This document shows positions 34,596 through 43,049 of a stretch of DNA of 64,000 nucleotides, piece by piece. The position numbers were made by a program, and so were the translations under genes. The stretch comes from Halobacillus litoralis (GTDB lineage: Bacteria; Bacillota; Bacilli; Bacillales; Halobacillaceae): contig NZ_WMFA01000002.1 in assembly GCF_009856445.1 (NCBI RefSeq), forward strand, positions 974,529 through 1,038,528, written 5' to 3'. Position 1 is the first letter of the stretch. The number at the start of each line of letters is the position of its first letter. The notes under the pieces are model-generated. The model saw only the letters and a program-made list of their open reading frames with translations, did no database searches and was not told the DNA's origin.

Positions 34596-36065
34596 TTATT
34601 TCTGACGTGTATTGTTTTGAGGATGAACAACACTCGGACGCACTTTCAACGATGGCATACTGAGACGGAGGATGATTTGGACTGCCGCTTTTCCGTTGAA
34701 CGGAAGGAACGGCCACAAATAAGGCGTATTCAATGACTTTGTATTGGCTAAAAGCAGAACATAAGCCAAAAATCCGAACATCAACCCTTTGATTCCGAAT
34801 AATGCCACTAAAATCACAAACAAAATACGTGCCATTTTATTGGCCACCGATAATTCATAACTTGGCGTGGAATAAGATCCAATAGCTGCAACAGCTACGT
34901 AAAGGATGACTTCTGGTACAAACATTCCTACGTCAATGGCGATTTGGCCTATAAGCACTGCGGCAATAAGTCCCATAGCCGTCGATAATGGCGTTGGCGT
35001 ATGGATGGCTGCGATTCTTAACATCTCCAAACCTAAATCAGCAATTAAAATTTGATAGATGATAGGGATGGAGCTTTCCTCATTGGGTCCAATAAAAGCA
35101 AAAGGTTCTGGGAGCAAATCCGGTTGCATAACAAACAGCATCCATAATGGCAGAAGAAAGACAGATGCAAAAATCCCAAAAAAACGAACCCACCGTACAA
35201 AAGTCCCAACTGGAGGAGATTGTCGGAATTCCTCCGCATGTTGAACATGATGAAAATAAGTGGTAGGCGTAATGATCGTGCTCGGTGACGTGTCCGTCAT
35301 GATGACCACATGGCCTTCAAACAAATGAGAAGCGACGACATCCGGACGTTCCGTATATCTTACAAGAGGAAACGGGTTCCTTCCCTGCTTGACAATGTAC
35401 TCTTCCAGGCTTTTATCCGCCATGGAAAGGCCGTCGATATCGATTTTTTGGATTTCTTCTTTTAATAACTGTACGAGACCTGGATCAGCAACGTCTTTAA
35501 TGTAAGTAATACAAACATCTGTTTTCGAACGATTACCCACCTGCATGATCTCATTTCTCAAACGTTCATCTCTGATACGGCGTCGTGTGAGGGCCGTATT
35601 CTCTATGATATTTTCTGTATAACCGTCCCTCGACCCACGAATGACCTTTTCCGTATCCGGTTCCTCCGGAGTCCTCCCGGGATAGGTCCGCACATCGACG
35701 ATGAAGGCCTCTGTTTCTCCATCGACGAAAATGACCATCAACCCTGATAGCATCTGGGTGATACACTTATCAAGGTCGGAAGTCGTCTCTACTTGTTGAT
35801 GAGGGATTTCATCTTTTATGGATTTAAATACAGAATCGACGTGGTCTTCTGTTTCATTCATTTCCATCAATTGTCGCATCACTTCTACAACGATGGGTGT
35901 CTCTACCAAACCTGTGACATAATAGAAGTTCACTTCAACACCCAATAAGGTCAGCGTACGGAAGCCGGTATCAAATGATTGGTCTACGCCAATGCGTTCA
36001 TTCATCGTCTTCCGGTTTTGCTCGAGTTTCATGACGATGGGTGTTTCTTTTTTCTTCTCAGGCAT
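34596..36065 (-). CDS. spoVAF: Stage V sporulation protein AF (GerA family)
   Basis: A 489-residue protein of the GerA/SpoVAF family. The large N-terminal soluble domain (about 1-290) contains VDVRTYPGRTPEEPDTEKVI and RGSRDGYTENIIENTALTRRRIRD, both conserved in GerAA-type proteins. Four to five C-terminal membrane helices follow (about 300-460; AAIHTPTPLSTAMGLIAAVLIG). In spores it is an accessory of the dipicolinic-acid channel (with FigP in B. subtilis) that speeds germination. Last gene of the operon. Confidence 0.95.
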   Translation of the reverse strand: MPEKKKETPIVMKLEQNRKTMNERIGVDQSFDTGFRTLTLLGVEVNFYYVTGLVETPIVVEVMRQLMEMNETEDHVDSVFKSIKDEIPHQQVETTSDLDKCITQMLSGLMVIFVDGETEAFIVDVRTYPGRTPEEPDTEKVIRGSRDGYTENIIENTALTRRRIRDERLRNEIMQVGNRSKTDVCITYIKDVADPGLVQLLKEEIQKIDIDGLSMADKSLEEYIVKQGRNPFPLVRYTERPDVVASHLFEGHVVIMTDTSPSTIITPTTYFHHVQHAEEFRQSPPVGTFVRWVRFFGIFASVFLLPLWMLFVMQPDLLPEPFAFIGPNEESSIPIIYQILIADLGLEMLRIAAIHTPTPLSTAMGLIAAVLIGQIAIDVGMFVPEVILYVAVAAIGSYSTPSYELSVANKMARILFVILVALFGIKGLMFGFLAYVLLLANTKSLNTPYLWPFLPFNGKAAVQIILRLSMPSLKVRPSVVHPQNNTRQK

Positions 36066-36089
36066 AAACCTCCACTCCTTGATCTCGAT

Positions 36090-36440
36090 TTATCCTTTAG
36101 GCTTGAAAATCACAGCCACGATAAAGCCAAACAATATCGCCGATGCAATACCTGCAGATGTTAATTCAAAAATCCCGACAGCTACTCCGATAAAACCATG
36201 TTCATCCGCTTGTTCCATCGCCCCATGCAAAAGGGAATGCCCGAAACTTGTAATAGGGACCGTCGCTCCTGCCCCGGCAAATTCAATAAGGTTGTCATAG
36301 AGGTCGAACGCGTCCAGTACCGCTCCAGCGACAACGAAGGAGGACATCACATGGGCTGGAGTCAATTTGAAGACATCCAATAAAATCTGTCCGACTACAC
36401 AAATGCTTCCTCCGACGATAAATGCCCATAAAAAGGTCAT
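36090..36440 (-). CDS. spoVAE: Stage V sporulation protein AE (SpoVAEB type)
   Basis: A 116-residue membrane protein of the SpoVAC/SpoVAE family with about four helices ([44 protein letters not shown]). It matches B. subtilis SpoVAEB in length. The start overlaps the spoVAD stop by 4 bases. It is part of the SpoVA channel for dipicolinic acid uptake and release. The soluble SpoVAEA gene, which follows in B. subtilis, is absent: spoVAF starts 25 bases after this stop. Confidence 0.94.
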   Translation of the reverse strand: MTFLWAFIVGGSICVVGQILLDVFKLTPAHVMSSFVVAGAVLDAFDLYDNLIEFAGAGATVPITSFGHSLLHGAMEQADEHGFIGVAVGIFELTSAGIASAILFGFIVAVIFKPKG

Positions 36441-37453
36441 GCTTCCCCCTCCCCTCTGGTAAGAACAACGGCATGAGCGATCCCTGGAATCGATTCCTTC
36501 TGTTGAAGCATCATCGGACTCATCAGGGCACCTGTGGCAACGATTAACACACGCTTGTATTTTCCACTAATCAAATCCTGCACAATTTTCCCATATGTGA
36601 CGACCGCTGAGCATGCGCATCCGCTTCCGCCTGCGAACACTGGTTGATCACTGTGGTAGACAAGCAGTCCACAGTCTTTGTGCACGTCACTAATGTCATA
36701 GCCATCCTGTTTCATCAAATCTTTGAGAATAGGCGTACCTACTGCAGACAAGTCACCTGTAGCGATGACATCATAATCGCCCGGCACACGACCCATGTCT
36801 TCCAGATGTGTTTTAATCGTATCCCATGCGGCGGGTGCCATCGCAGAGCCCATATCAAACGGGTCTTTGACACTGTAATCCATGACTTTCCCAATAGTTG
36901 CCGCTTCCACCTGGATTTTCGAAGGAGTTTTCGAAAGGATGGCCGCTCCGCTTCCTGTGACAGTAAATGTTGCGGTTTTCGGCTTTTGCCCTCCGTACTC
37001 CGTTGGGTAACGAAACTGGCGCTCAGCCGTACAGTTGTGAGAACTAACAGCCACTAAAGCTTGTTTGGCGTAGCCAGATGAAACAAGCGCAGCACCTGTT
37101 GCCAGAGTTTCCATACTGGTCGAACACGCCCCGAACATCCCTAGTACGGGAATGCCTAACTGTCTTGCCACATAGTTCCCTGTGACGTTCTGGTTTAACA
37201 GATCCCCCGCTAAAAATAAATCGATATTGGACTGGTCGACCCCTGCTTTTTGCAAACACGTGTACACCGCATCCGTCATTAATTTGCGTTCAGCAAGCTC
37301 CCAGTTGGATTCCCCGCAGTGAAGTTCTTCATGAATGACATCGAACGTATCTTTAAGGGGACCTTCACCCTCCATCGGTCCGACAGCTGTCCCTGTGGAT
37401 TGTAAGTAAACGGGTTCCGTAAATGTCCATGATTGTGTTCCAGTTTTAGCCAT
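36437..37453 (-). CDS. spoVAD: Stage V sporulation protein AD
   Basis: A 338-residue thiolase-fold protein that binds dipicolinic acid on the spore inner membrane as part of SpoVA. Typical segments include [40 protein letters not shown] and [18 protein letters not shown]. The start at 37453 follows AGGAGG by 8 bases; an ATG two codons earlier is too close to that site. It lies between spoVAC and spoVAE, as in all spoVA operons. Confidence 0.96.
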   Translation of the reverse strand: MAKTGTQSWTFTEPVYLQSTGTAVGPMEGEGPLKDTFDVIHEELHCGESNWELAERKLMTDAVYTCLQKAGVDQSNIDLFLAGDLLNQNVTGNYVARQLGIPVLGMFGACSTSMETLATGAALVSSGYAKQALVAVSSHNCTAERQFRYPTEYGGQKPKTATFTVTGSGAAILSKTPSKIQVEAATIGKVMDYSVKDPFDMGSAMAPAAWDTIKTHLEDMGRVPGDYDVIATGDLSAVGTPILKDLMKQDGYDISDVHKDCGLLVYHSDQPVFAGGSGCACSAVVTYGKIVQDLISGKYKRVLIVATGALMSPMMLQQKESIPGIAHAVVLTRGEGEA

Positions 37454-37465
37454 ATGCATTTCCTC

Positions 37466-37924
37466 CTAAAAAATAAGCGCCCACACGTAACGAATGATAC
37501 CCAGTACATAAGCAGCAACCACACCAAATACAATGACCGACCCAGCCAACTTGAACAAATTGGTCGCAACCCCAAGCACAAGACCTTCGGATTTATGCTC
37601 AAGGGCTGCAGAAGTAATTGAATTGGCAAATCCAGTGACAGGAACCGCAGATCCAGCTCCTGCAAACTGTCCGAGCTTATCATAAACACCAAACCCCGTA
37701 GCGAGCGCAGATAGAAGAATCAACGTTGCGACCGTCGGGTTGATGGCGTTCTTTTCGCTATAATCAAACCAGTGGATATACATTTGTGTGAGAAGTTCAC
37801 CAAATACGCAAATCAAACCACCCACGATAAATGCTTTGATACAATTCATCACATAAGGCGGTTTCGGCTGATACGATTTTCTAGCTTTATCAAAATTTTT
37901 TTCGTTCAGTGGTTGTTTATCCAC
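37466..37924 (-). CDS. spoVAC: Stage V sporulation protein AC
   Basis: A 152-residue membrane protein with about four helices (CIKAFIVGGLICVFGELLTQ, PTVATLILLSALATGFGVYD, FAGAGSAVPVTGFANSI). It is paralogous to SpoVAE and is a mechanosensitive-type channel in the SpoVA complex of B. subtilis. The start is taken as GTG at 37924 with AGGAGG 7 bases upstream; the frame continues to 37972 but without a site and overlapping spoVAB. Confidence 0.93.
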   Translation of the reverse strand: MDKQPLNEKNFDKARKSYQPKPPYVMNCIKAFIVGGLICVFGELLTQMYIHWFDYSEKNAINPTVATLILLSALATGFGVYDKLGQFAGAGSAVPVTGFANSITSAALEHKSEGLVLGVATNLFKLAGSVIVFGVVAAYVLGIIRYVWALIF

Positions 37925-37950
37925 ACTGTTTCCTCCTAATCCCAAATCAT

Positions 37951-38361
37951 TCACCTGACAAAAATAATCCATTGAAACAAAGAACCCGCAATCTTACCAA
38001 GCACAAGTGCCATTAAGAGGGTGAATAGAAAACCATCCACCCCGATTCGTTTGAATAAGAGCGGAAATACATTGAGGACCTCTGTAAGAGCAGCCGCTAA
38101 CATGCCTACAAAAATCCCATGGAAAAGGCCCCATATTACAAGACCGATCAACGTCATCTTCACTGGTCCGTCCCCGAAGGAAAGATAAATTCCGGCAAAA
38201 ACACCTAAGATCACGGCCATCTCGTAACTGCGAAGTTTCGATTCCGAATGACTCAACTGCATGAGCCTCGGAACAATACCAAGGACTGTCAAAAATGCAA
38301 CGAAACCGGTTCCGACAGCAATTCCGGCTGCAAGCCCTATGAGTACTTCAACGATCCACAT
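37951..38361 (-). CDS. spoVAB: Stage V sporulation protein AB
   Basis: A 136-residue integral membrane protein with four to five helices (IGLAAGIAVGTGFVAFLTVLG, AVILGVFAGIYLSFGDGPVK, IFVGMLAAALTEVLNVFPLL), matching the SpoVAB family in length. It overlaps the spoVAA end by 14 bases. Essential for dipicolinic acid import in B. subtilis; the exact role within the complex is unknown. Confidence 0.94.
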   Translation of the reverse strand: MWIVEVLIGLAAGIAVGTGFVAFLTVLGIVPRLMQLSHSESKLRSYEMAVILGVFAGIYLSFGDGPVKMTLIGLVIWGLFHGIFVGMLAAALTEVLNVFPLLFKRIGVDGFLFTLLMALVLGKIAGSLFQWIIFVR

Positions 38362-38965
38362 CCTGTTTTTCCACCTTATTCTCTTTAATGGCCACGTAAT
38401 GGTCCAGGTCTTCCTGATAATTGAATATCTCTACCTCCATCGGACTCGGTTCTTCATTGAATCGTTTCTGAAACCAATGGTTAAAAAATAATATCATTCC
38501 AATTCCAAGGCCGATGGAATACGGGATTTGAATCCATAAAGGATGTTCCACTTTCTCCCCCGTCAACATGAAATGTAACTTCTGTTGAACGGCCTGCATG
38601 CTCACATCATAGTGAAAATTCATTATAGCCATCGCCGCTCCTATAAAAAGCAAGATCCATATACCGCTGATCAAAAGAGGGGACGGCTGCTTTTGATGTT
38701 TCTCCACATGAACCACACATTGATTCGGCCCGATCAGTTCGACCTCAATGTCCGGAAACTTCTCGATCACTTGTTCAATGATCATGAAAGAGTCGATGAC
38801 CACGATGTTTTGATCCTCTTCGGTCACTTGATGTAACACCATCTGTTCCAAGACAGGCTTATGACGTTTTTGCCCTGTCACACGAGCCACATCCTGCAAG
38901 CGGATTTTTGACAAAGGTGGAACATAAATCGATTGTTTTGTACGAATGTAGACAGGAGTCGCCAA
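38348..38965 (-). CDS. spoVAA: Stage V sporulation protein AA
   Basis: A 205-residue SpoVAA protein: a soluble N-terminal region (YIRTKQSIYVPPLSKIRLQD, LQDVARVTG), a membrane segment at about 98-116 and another at about 150-166. It is the first gene of spoVAA-AB-AC-AD-AE-AF. The start is TTG at 38965, with GGGGAGG 8 bases upstream. A sigma-G promoter candidate (39001-39029) is placed about 36 bases before it. Confidence 0.93.
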   Translation of the reverse strand: MATPVYIRTKQSIYVPPLSKIRLQDVARVTGQKRHKPVLEQMVLHQVTEEDQNIVVIDSFMIIEQVIEKFPDIEVELIGPNQCVVHVEKHQKQPSPLLISGIWILLFIGAAMAIMNFHYDVSMQAVQQKLHFMLTGEKVEHPLWIQIPYSIGLGIGMILFFNHWFQKRFNEEPSPMEVEIFNYQEDLDHYVAIKENKVEKQDVDR

Positions 38966-39000
38966 CCCTACCGCCTCCCCTGTTTAAATTTTCTTAGACT

Positions 39001-39029
39001 TATTATGTGTGAGATCAGAAATATCATAC
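39001..39029 (-). promoter_or_regulatory. Sigma-G promoter of the spoVA operon
   Basis: GTATG (39025-39029), 17 bases, then CATAATA (39001-39007) on the minus strand match sigma-G consensus GHATR-N17/18-CATNHTA at all positions. The spoVA operon is a known sigma-G target. Confidence 0.78.
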
Positions 39030-39113
39030 GAAGAGTCCTCGGATATTAAGATCAGGAAGAAACAGTGTAACCAAAGGTGCACGAGCAAGCATCAAACGAC
39101 TTTTCGGTGAACA

Positions 39114-39143
39114 TAAAAAAAGCTGTACCTTTTTAGGTACAGC
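39114..39143 (-). terminator. Intrinsic terminator of spoIIA operon
   Basis: GCTGTACC pairs with GGTACAGC around a 6-base loop, with eight T on the minus strand, just after the sigF stop. Confidence 0.9.
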
Positions 39144-39145
39144 GA

Positions 39146-39892
39146 TCAGCTTGTATCATTCATGGTTTCTTTCATGTCAGCAAGGATTTTCTTCTCTAAC
39201 CGCGATACTTGTACCTGCGATATCCCTAAACGCTCTGCCACTTCGGTCTGCGTTTGATCTTTGTAATAGCGCAAGTAAATAATGAGCCTTTCCCTCTTAT
39301 CCAGTTTACTCATCACATCCTGGAGTGTGAGATGGTCGAACCAGTTGCTTTCCTCTTCGGCAATCTGATCGACGAGTGTGATGGGATCGCCTTCGTTCTC
39401 ATAAACCGTTTCATAAATGGACTGAGGGGTTCGTCCAACTTCCTCCGCCTGGACGATTTCCTCCCTCGTAAGACCTAAGGCATCTGCGAGCTCGTTCACT
39501 GTGGGAGAGCGTCCATATTCTTTTAACAGCTCTTCTTTTTTGGCTCGGACTTTATGATTCAGTTCTTTCAAACTGCGGCTCACTTTCACACTGCCATCAT
39601 CACGAATGAAACGCTGGATTTCACCAATGATCATGGGGACGGCATACGTAGAAAAACGGACATCATAGCTCAAATCGAACTTGTCGATCGATTTAAGCAG
39701 GCCGATACAGCCGATCTGATACAGATCATCCTGATCGTATCCACGTCTGAGATATCGCTGGACGACCGACCATACGAGACGGGTGTTTTTTTCCACCAGG
39801 TAGTCCCTCGCCTCTTGATCGCCCGCCTGACTCTTTTTGATCAGCTCTTTGACATCTTTGTCGGACAGACGTTCTTTTGTCGTATCGCTCAT
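39146..39892 (-). CDS. sigF: Forespore sigma factor F
   Basis: A 248-residue sporulation sigma factor, the first forespore-specific one. Region 2 (RLVWSVVQRYLRRGYDQDDL, then YQIGCIGLLKSIDKFDLSYD), region 3 (GRSPTVNELADALGLTREE) and region 4 (KRERLIIYLRYYKDQTQTEV, ISQVQVSRLEKKIL) are all intact. Transcribed with spoIIAA and spoIIAB, whose products hold it inactive until septation. Confidence 0.97.
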   Translation of the reverse strand: MSDTTKERLSDKDVKELIKKSQAGDQEARDYLVEKNTRLVWSVVQRYLRRGYDQDDLYQIGCIGLLKSIDKFDLSYDVRFSTYAVPMIIGEIQRFIRDDGSVKVSRSLKELNHKVRAKKEELLKEYGRSPTVNELADALGLTREEIVQAEEVGRTPQSIYETVYENEGDPITLVDQIAEEESNWFDHLTLQDVMSKLDKRERLIIYLRYYKDQTQTEVAERLGISQVQVSRLEKKILADMKETMNDTS

Positions 39893-39902
39893 AGGCGGCG
39901 CC

Positions 39903-40343
39903 TCAATTACACAAAGCGCGGGTTGACGTCAACTGCTTCGTCATTCGGATCGTCGTTCCGACCCCGGGCTCTGATGTAATGTCTACGCGATCCATGAAAT
40001 TCTCCATGATAGTAAAACCCATTCCCGAGCGTTCCCATTCCGGTTTCGATGTGTACAGTGGTTCTTTTGCAATATCAATGTTCTCAATACCCTGACCACG
40101 ATCCTGGATGATCAATTCGATTTCTCCGTCATCAATCGCACACGTAAGCATCACTTTTTCATCACTTTTCTCTTCGTAACCATGAATGATAGCATTCGTG
40201 ACGGCTTCTGAGACGACGGTTTTAATATCCGTCAATTCTTCCATCGTCGGATTGATTTGACTGACAAAAGCAGCCACCGATACACGGGCAAGGGATTCAT
40301 TTTCACTCACACTCGTAAACTCCAGCGTCATTTCATTTCGCAT
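39903..40343 (-). CDS. spoIIAB: Anti-sigma F factor SpoIIAB (serine kinase)
   Basis: A 146-residue GHKL-type kinase that binds SigF and phosphorylates SpoIIAA. It begins [20 protein letters not shown]. The ATP site has the N box [13 protein letters not shown]1 box [11 protein letters not shown] and G2-like [13 protein letters not shown]. The start overlaps the spoIIAA end by 16 bases and sigF follows after 10 bases. Confidence 0.97.
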   Translation of the reverse strand: MRNEMTLEFTSVSENESLARVSVAAFVSQINPTMEELTDIKTVVSEAVTNAIIHGYEEKSDEKVMLTCAIDDGEIELIIQDRGQGIENIDIAKEPLYTSKPEWERSGMGFTIMENFMDRVDITSEPGVGTTIRMTKQLTSTRALCN

Positions 40344-40693
40344 GATGCCACCCCCAACATTTCAAGCGCGGATGCCTCATCATCCACGAGTTTCATGATT
40401 TTGAACATTCCCGACATATCAAACAATCTCCGAACCTCAGGCGAAATCGAACAAAGCACCATTTCGTTCCCTTTCGCTTGTACCTCTTTATAACGACCGA
40501 GCATCACACCAAGGCCTGAACTATCCATGAAGGACAATTTTTGTAAATTGACAATCACATGTTCGACCGCGTTGTTCGCGAGCTCCTTCTGCCAAGCTTC
40601 CCGAAGCGTTGTAGCTTCATGATGATCCAGCTCCCCATTCAAACGGACGAGCAAAACATTTTCTCTGACAGCAAAATTAACTTGAAGACTCAA
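40328..40693 (-). CDS. spoIIAA: Anti-anti-sigma F factor SpoIIAA
   Basis: A 121-residue STAS-domain protein that frees SigF by binding SpoIIAB when unphosphorylated. The phosphorylated serine lies in [19 protein letters not shown]. The start is taken as TTG at 40693 with AGGAGG 8 bases upstream; an upstream in-frame extension to 40726 lacks a site and exceeds the usual length (117). It heads the spoIIA operon and lies about 95 bases after dacF. Confidence 0.94.
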   Translation of the reverse strand: MSLQVNFAVRENVLLVRLNGELDHHEATTLREAWQKELANNAVEHVIVNLQKLSFMDSSGLGVMLGRYKEVQAKGNEMVLCSISPEVRRLFDMSGMFKIMKLVDDEASALEMLGVASCEMK

Positions 40694-40731
40694 GTGAATT
40701 ACCTCCTCTGACTTTATAAGAGTCACTATGT

Positions 40732-40759
40732 CTTTTCGTACTTTTCGCTGTCATTTCCT
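40732..40759 (-). promoter_or_regulatory. Sigma-H promoter candidate for spoIIA
   Basis: AGGAAAT (40753-40759) and TACGAAAAG (40732-40740) are separated by 12 bases on the minus strand, close to sigma-H RNAGGAWWW-N11/12-RNNGAAT. spoIIA is a known sigma-H and Spo0A target. Confidence 0.5.
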
Positions 40760-40787
40760 GCTCAAAAACATAACTAGTGAGAAAATG

Positions 40788-41963
40788 CTAAAACCTCTGA
40801 AAGCTCGTCAAATTCTTCCATGAGCGCTGCCATAGAGCAGGAAATCCCGCCTTCTCCACAGTCTCCGACGTTTCAAGACGCACTTTAGCGACTTCCTGAT
40901 CACCATTCTTCACGATCACCCATCCCATATGGGCCCCTTTTTCCAATGGAAGGTTGGTATTCTTCGCAATCTTCAGTTCCGTTTCATATTCACTCTTCTT
41001 GTCATTTTTCTTTTTAAGAACGACGACGTCTTTTTCCGGGGACAGCTTCAACTCTAATGGGTTCCCTCTTGTCATTTTCATCGTTTTCATGGTGTCATCC
41101 TTAGAATAAAGCTTCACACCCTCATACTGACTGAACCCATAATCCAATAGACTCGTCACATCCGAGTTCCTCATTTTCGGATTTTCCGCACCCATAACAA
41201 CCGCAATCATATGCATATCATCCCGTTTAGCAGAAGCCGTAAGACAGTATTTCGCCTCACTTGTGTAACCGGTTTTCAGTCCATCCATTCCCGGATAATT
41301 TTTGATCAATTTGTTGGTATTGACTAACCAGAATTCATTATCCTGTCCCTTACGCAAATAATCCTCATAAATTTTCGTGTACTTCGTCACTTCATCGTGA
41401 AGGAGCAGTTCCCTCGCCATGACGGCCATATCATGAGCTGTACTAAAATGTCCTTCAGCCGGCAGACCTGTCGGGTTTTGGAACTGTGTATTCTTCAAAC
41501 CCAGATCTTTTGCTTTATTGTTCATTTGAGCGACAAACTCTTTTTCACTTCCAGCAATTCGTTCTGCCATAGCGACACTCGCATCATTTCCAGAAGCCAC
41601 AGCTATTCCTTTGAGCAAATCTTCAACGGTCATTTCTTCTCCAGCTTCAAGGAAGATTTGAGAACCGCCCATAGAAGCAGCATGTTCACTGATACGGACT
41701 TTTTCATCGAGTTTGATGCCGCCTTTATCAAGCTCTTCCATGATCAACAACAGCGTCATGACCTTCGTCATACTCGCAGGGGGCAGCTTTTTATTTGAAT
41801 CCTTATCATAAAGCGTCATCCCGCTGTTCTTTTCCATCAATATCGCTGATTTCGCCGAATTGATGACCTCTGTTGACTCCCTTTCTTCTGCAAAAGTCAT
41901 GTTTAACGGAAGTAGTGAGACAACTAAACAAAGAGCGAGACACACACCCATCATTTTTTTCAT
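40788..41963 (-). CDS. dacF: D-alanyl-D-alanine carboxypeptidase DacF
   Basis: A 391-residue low-molecular-weight penicillin-binding protein made in the forespore; with DacB it sets cortex cross-linking. Signal peptide about 1-25. Motifs are SxxK in PPASMTKVMTLLL, SGN in AVASGNDASVAMAERIAG and KTG in DGLKTGYTSEAKY. The C-terminal domain and amphipathic tail follow (WQRSWKNLTSFQRF). The gene precedes spoIIAA, as in B. subtilis; no terminator separates them. The ribosome site is GGGAGG. Confidence 0.94.
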   Translation of the reverse strand: MKKMMGVCLALCLVVSLLPLNMTFAEERESTEVINSAKSAILMEKNSGMTLYDKDSNKKLPPASMTKVMTLLLIMEELDKGGIKLDEKVRISEHAASMGGSQIFLEAGEEMTVEDLLKGIAVASGNDASVAMAERIAGSEKEFVAQMNNKAKDLGLKNTQFQNPTGLPAEGHFSTAHDMAVMARELLLHDEVTKYTKIYEDYLRKGQDNEFWLVNTNKLIKNYPGMDGLKTGYTSEAKYCLTASAKRDDMHMIAVVMGAENPKMRNSDVTSLLDYGFSQYEGVKLYSKDDTMKTMKMTRGNPLELKLSPEKDVVVLKKKNDKKSEYETELKIAKNTNLPLEKGAHMGWVIVKNGDQEVAKVRLETSETVEKAGFPALWQRSWKNLTSFQRF

Positions 41964-41994
41964 AACCTAAACCTCCCATTGCTTTAAGTGACCC

Positions 41995-42023
41995 TATCTT
42001 TCCCTTACCATCATCTTCTATAC
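41995..42023 (-). promoter_or_regulatory. Sigma-F promoter candidate for dacF
   Basis: GTATA (42019-42023), 14 bases, then GGGAAAGATA (41995-42004) on the minus strand match sigma-F GYATA-N14/16-GGNNANAHTR with one mismatch. B. subtilis dacF is sigma-F dependent. Confidence 0.5.
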
Positions 42024-42085
42024 ATAACCTAAGGTCATGACACGGGTGCTGGGCGGAAAGTAGAAGAATCTTTTCAAAAACTTCT

Positions 42086-42195
42086 TTATCAGTGGGTTTA
42101 GGGTTTTTATTAGTGACTTTTGGAGTTTTATCGGTGAGTTGGAGCATGTTATCGGTGGAATTCATACATTTATCGGTGACTTTGCTGCTTTTATC
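42086..42195 (-). repeat. Array of six units with exact 21-bp period (CACCGATAA core)
   Basis: On the minus strand GATAA-type cores (complement TTATC/TTATT) start at plus positions 42086, 42107, 42128, 42149, 42170 and 42191, each exactly 21 bp apart. The shared core is TCACCGATAAA; the other ~10 bp of each unit vary. The array lies between the HIT-gene terminator and the dacF promoter, outside any gene. A second, three-unit array is at 55572-55622. Spacing without conserved long repeats excludes CRISPR. Confidence 0.85.
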
Positions 42196-42211
42196 AGTAT
42201 GAGGTCGATCA

Positions 42212-42245
42212 TAAAAAAAACACAACCTGGGGAGGTCGTGTTTTA
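42212..42245 (-). terminator. Intrinsic terminator of the HIT-family gene
   Basis: AAACACGACCT pairs with AGGTTGTGTTT (one G-T) around CCCC, with eight T following on the minus strand. It overlaps the stop codon region. Confidence 0.88.
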
Positions 42246-42629
42246 GATGTGGCGTTTGTTTTCTTCTTGTTTGAGCCAGTGGCGGATGCCTTTTCCTGCG
42301 TGGGGTTCGTCTTGGAAGCGGGGGATGATGTGCATGTGAGCGTGAAAGATATGCTGCCCACCGGTTTCGTAACAATTGTATCCGATGTTATACCCATCCG
42401 GTTGAAGTGTTTCATCGAGCCAGCTTTTCACTTGCTGAATCATTTCCTGCGTATCGATCCATTCCTCCTTGGAAAGGTCGAATACCGTTGTCCGGTGCGA
42501 TTTGGGAACGATTAAGCCCGACCTTTTTAAGATCCGCTGGTCTTTCTGAACAAAGTAGCAGGAGCCGTTCTCAAAAATGATTTTCTGTTCGTCATCCGTT
42601 TCTGGTGAGCACAAAATGCATGGGTCCAT
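42243..42629 (-). CDS. HIT-family nucleotide hydrolase
   Basis: A 128-residue histidine-triad protein. HIFHAHMHIIPRF provides the HxHxH triad with the catalytic His. The N-terminal MDPCILCSPE has a CxxC pair typical of zinc-binding HIT proteins. It should hydrolyse dinucleoside polyphosphates or AMP-conjugates; the substrate is not predictable. ATG at 42629 is chosen because AGGAGGG lies 5 bases upstream. Confidence 0.88.
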   Translation of the reverse strand: MDPCILCSPETDDEQKIIFENGSCYFVQKDQRILKRSGLIVPKSHRTTVFDLSKEEWIDTQEMIQQVKSWLDETLQPDGYNIGYNCYETGGQHIFHAHMHIIPRFQDEPHAGKGIRHWLKQEENKRHI

Positions 42630-42639
42630 GCTTTCCCTC

Positions 42640-42876
42640 CTATGTAATTGGAATGAAACTTTCAATAAAGATAAACGCCATCATGGAGGAAAGCACAAGA
42701 ATGATTGTTCCTCTGATAACGCGATCCTCCTTTAAAAATCGAACGCCTATGAAGACATACAAAAAAGCAGACACGAGTGCTATGAGATCAAAGTTTACAT
42801 GGAAAGAGAAAAACCAATGGGAAAATAAAAGAATAAGAGCCATTGACGCGACCATGATCTCCAAAATCCGGAACAT
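42640..42876 (-). CDS. Small three-helix membrane protein
   Basis: A 78-residue hydrophobic protein with three predicted membrane segments (about 5-22, 25-42 and 52-75), starting MFRILEIMVASMALILLFSH. No family is recognised. ATG at 42876 has GGAGG 7 bases upstream; the longer frame to 42915 lacks a site. It lies immediately before the HIT gene (10-base gap), so the two are probably cotranscribed. Confidence 0.7.
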   Translation of the reverse strand: MFRILEIMVASMALILLFSHWFFSFHVNFDLIALVSAFLYVFIGVRFLKEDRVIRGTIILVLSSMMAFIFIESFIPIT

Positions 42877-42989
42877 CCTTATTCCTCCTTCTACAAGAAT
42901 GATACCATGAACCAATTCTCATATGAATATCCAATCCAAAACACCCTAAAATTCCTCTGTTCCCCTTCATAACACTCGCTGATGTGAAA

Positions 42990-43028
42990 TAAAAAAACGA
43001 ACCGCCCACGGAGTGTGGTCGGTTCGCT
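42990..43028 (-). terminator. Intrinsic terminator of pdp
   Basis: GCGAACCG...CC pairs with GG...CGGTTCGT (stem of about 12 bp with small interruptions), then seven T on the minus strand. Confidence 0.87.
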
Positions 43029-43049
43029 TTTCAACCTAAATAGAAATTT

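Noticed and set aside
42086..42195. CRISPR-like array
   Set aside because: Period is only 21 bp, the conserved part is about 11 bp, and no cas genes are present; repeats and spacers are too short.
41806..42375. 189-codon minus-strand frame containing repeated TDK residues every 7 positions
   Set aside because: It starts inside the HIT gene in another frame, crosses that gene's terminator, runs through the 21-bp array and ends in dacF. It has no ribosome site, and the TDK periodicity is a by-product of the 21-bp period; the second array has a stop codon in that frame.
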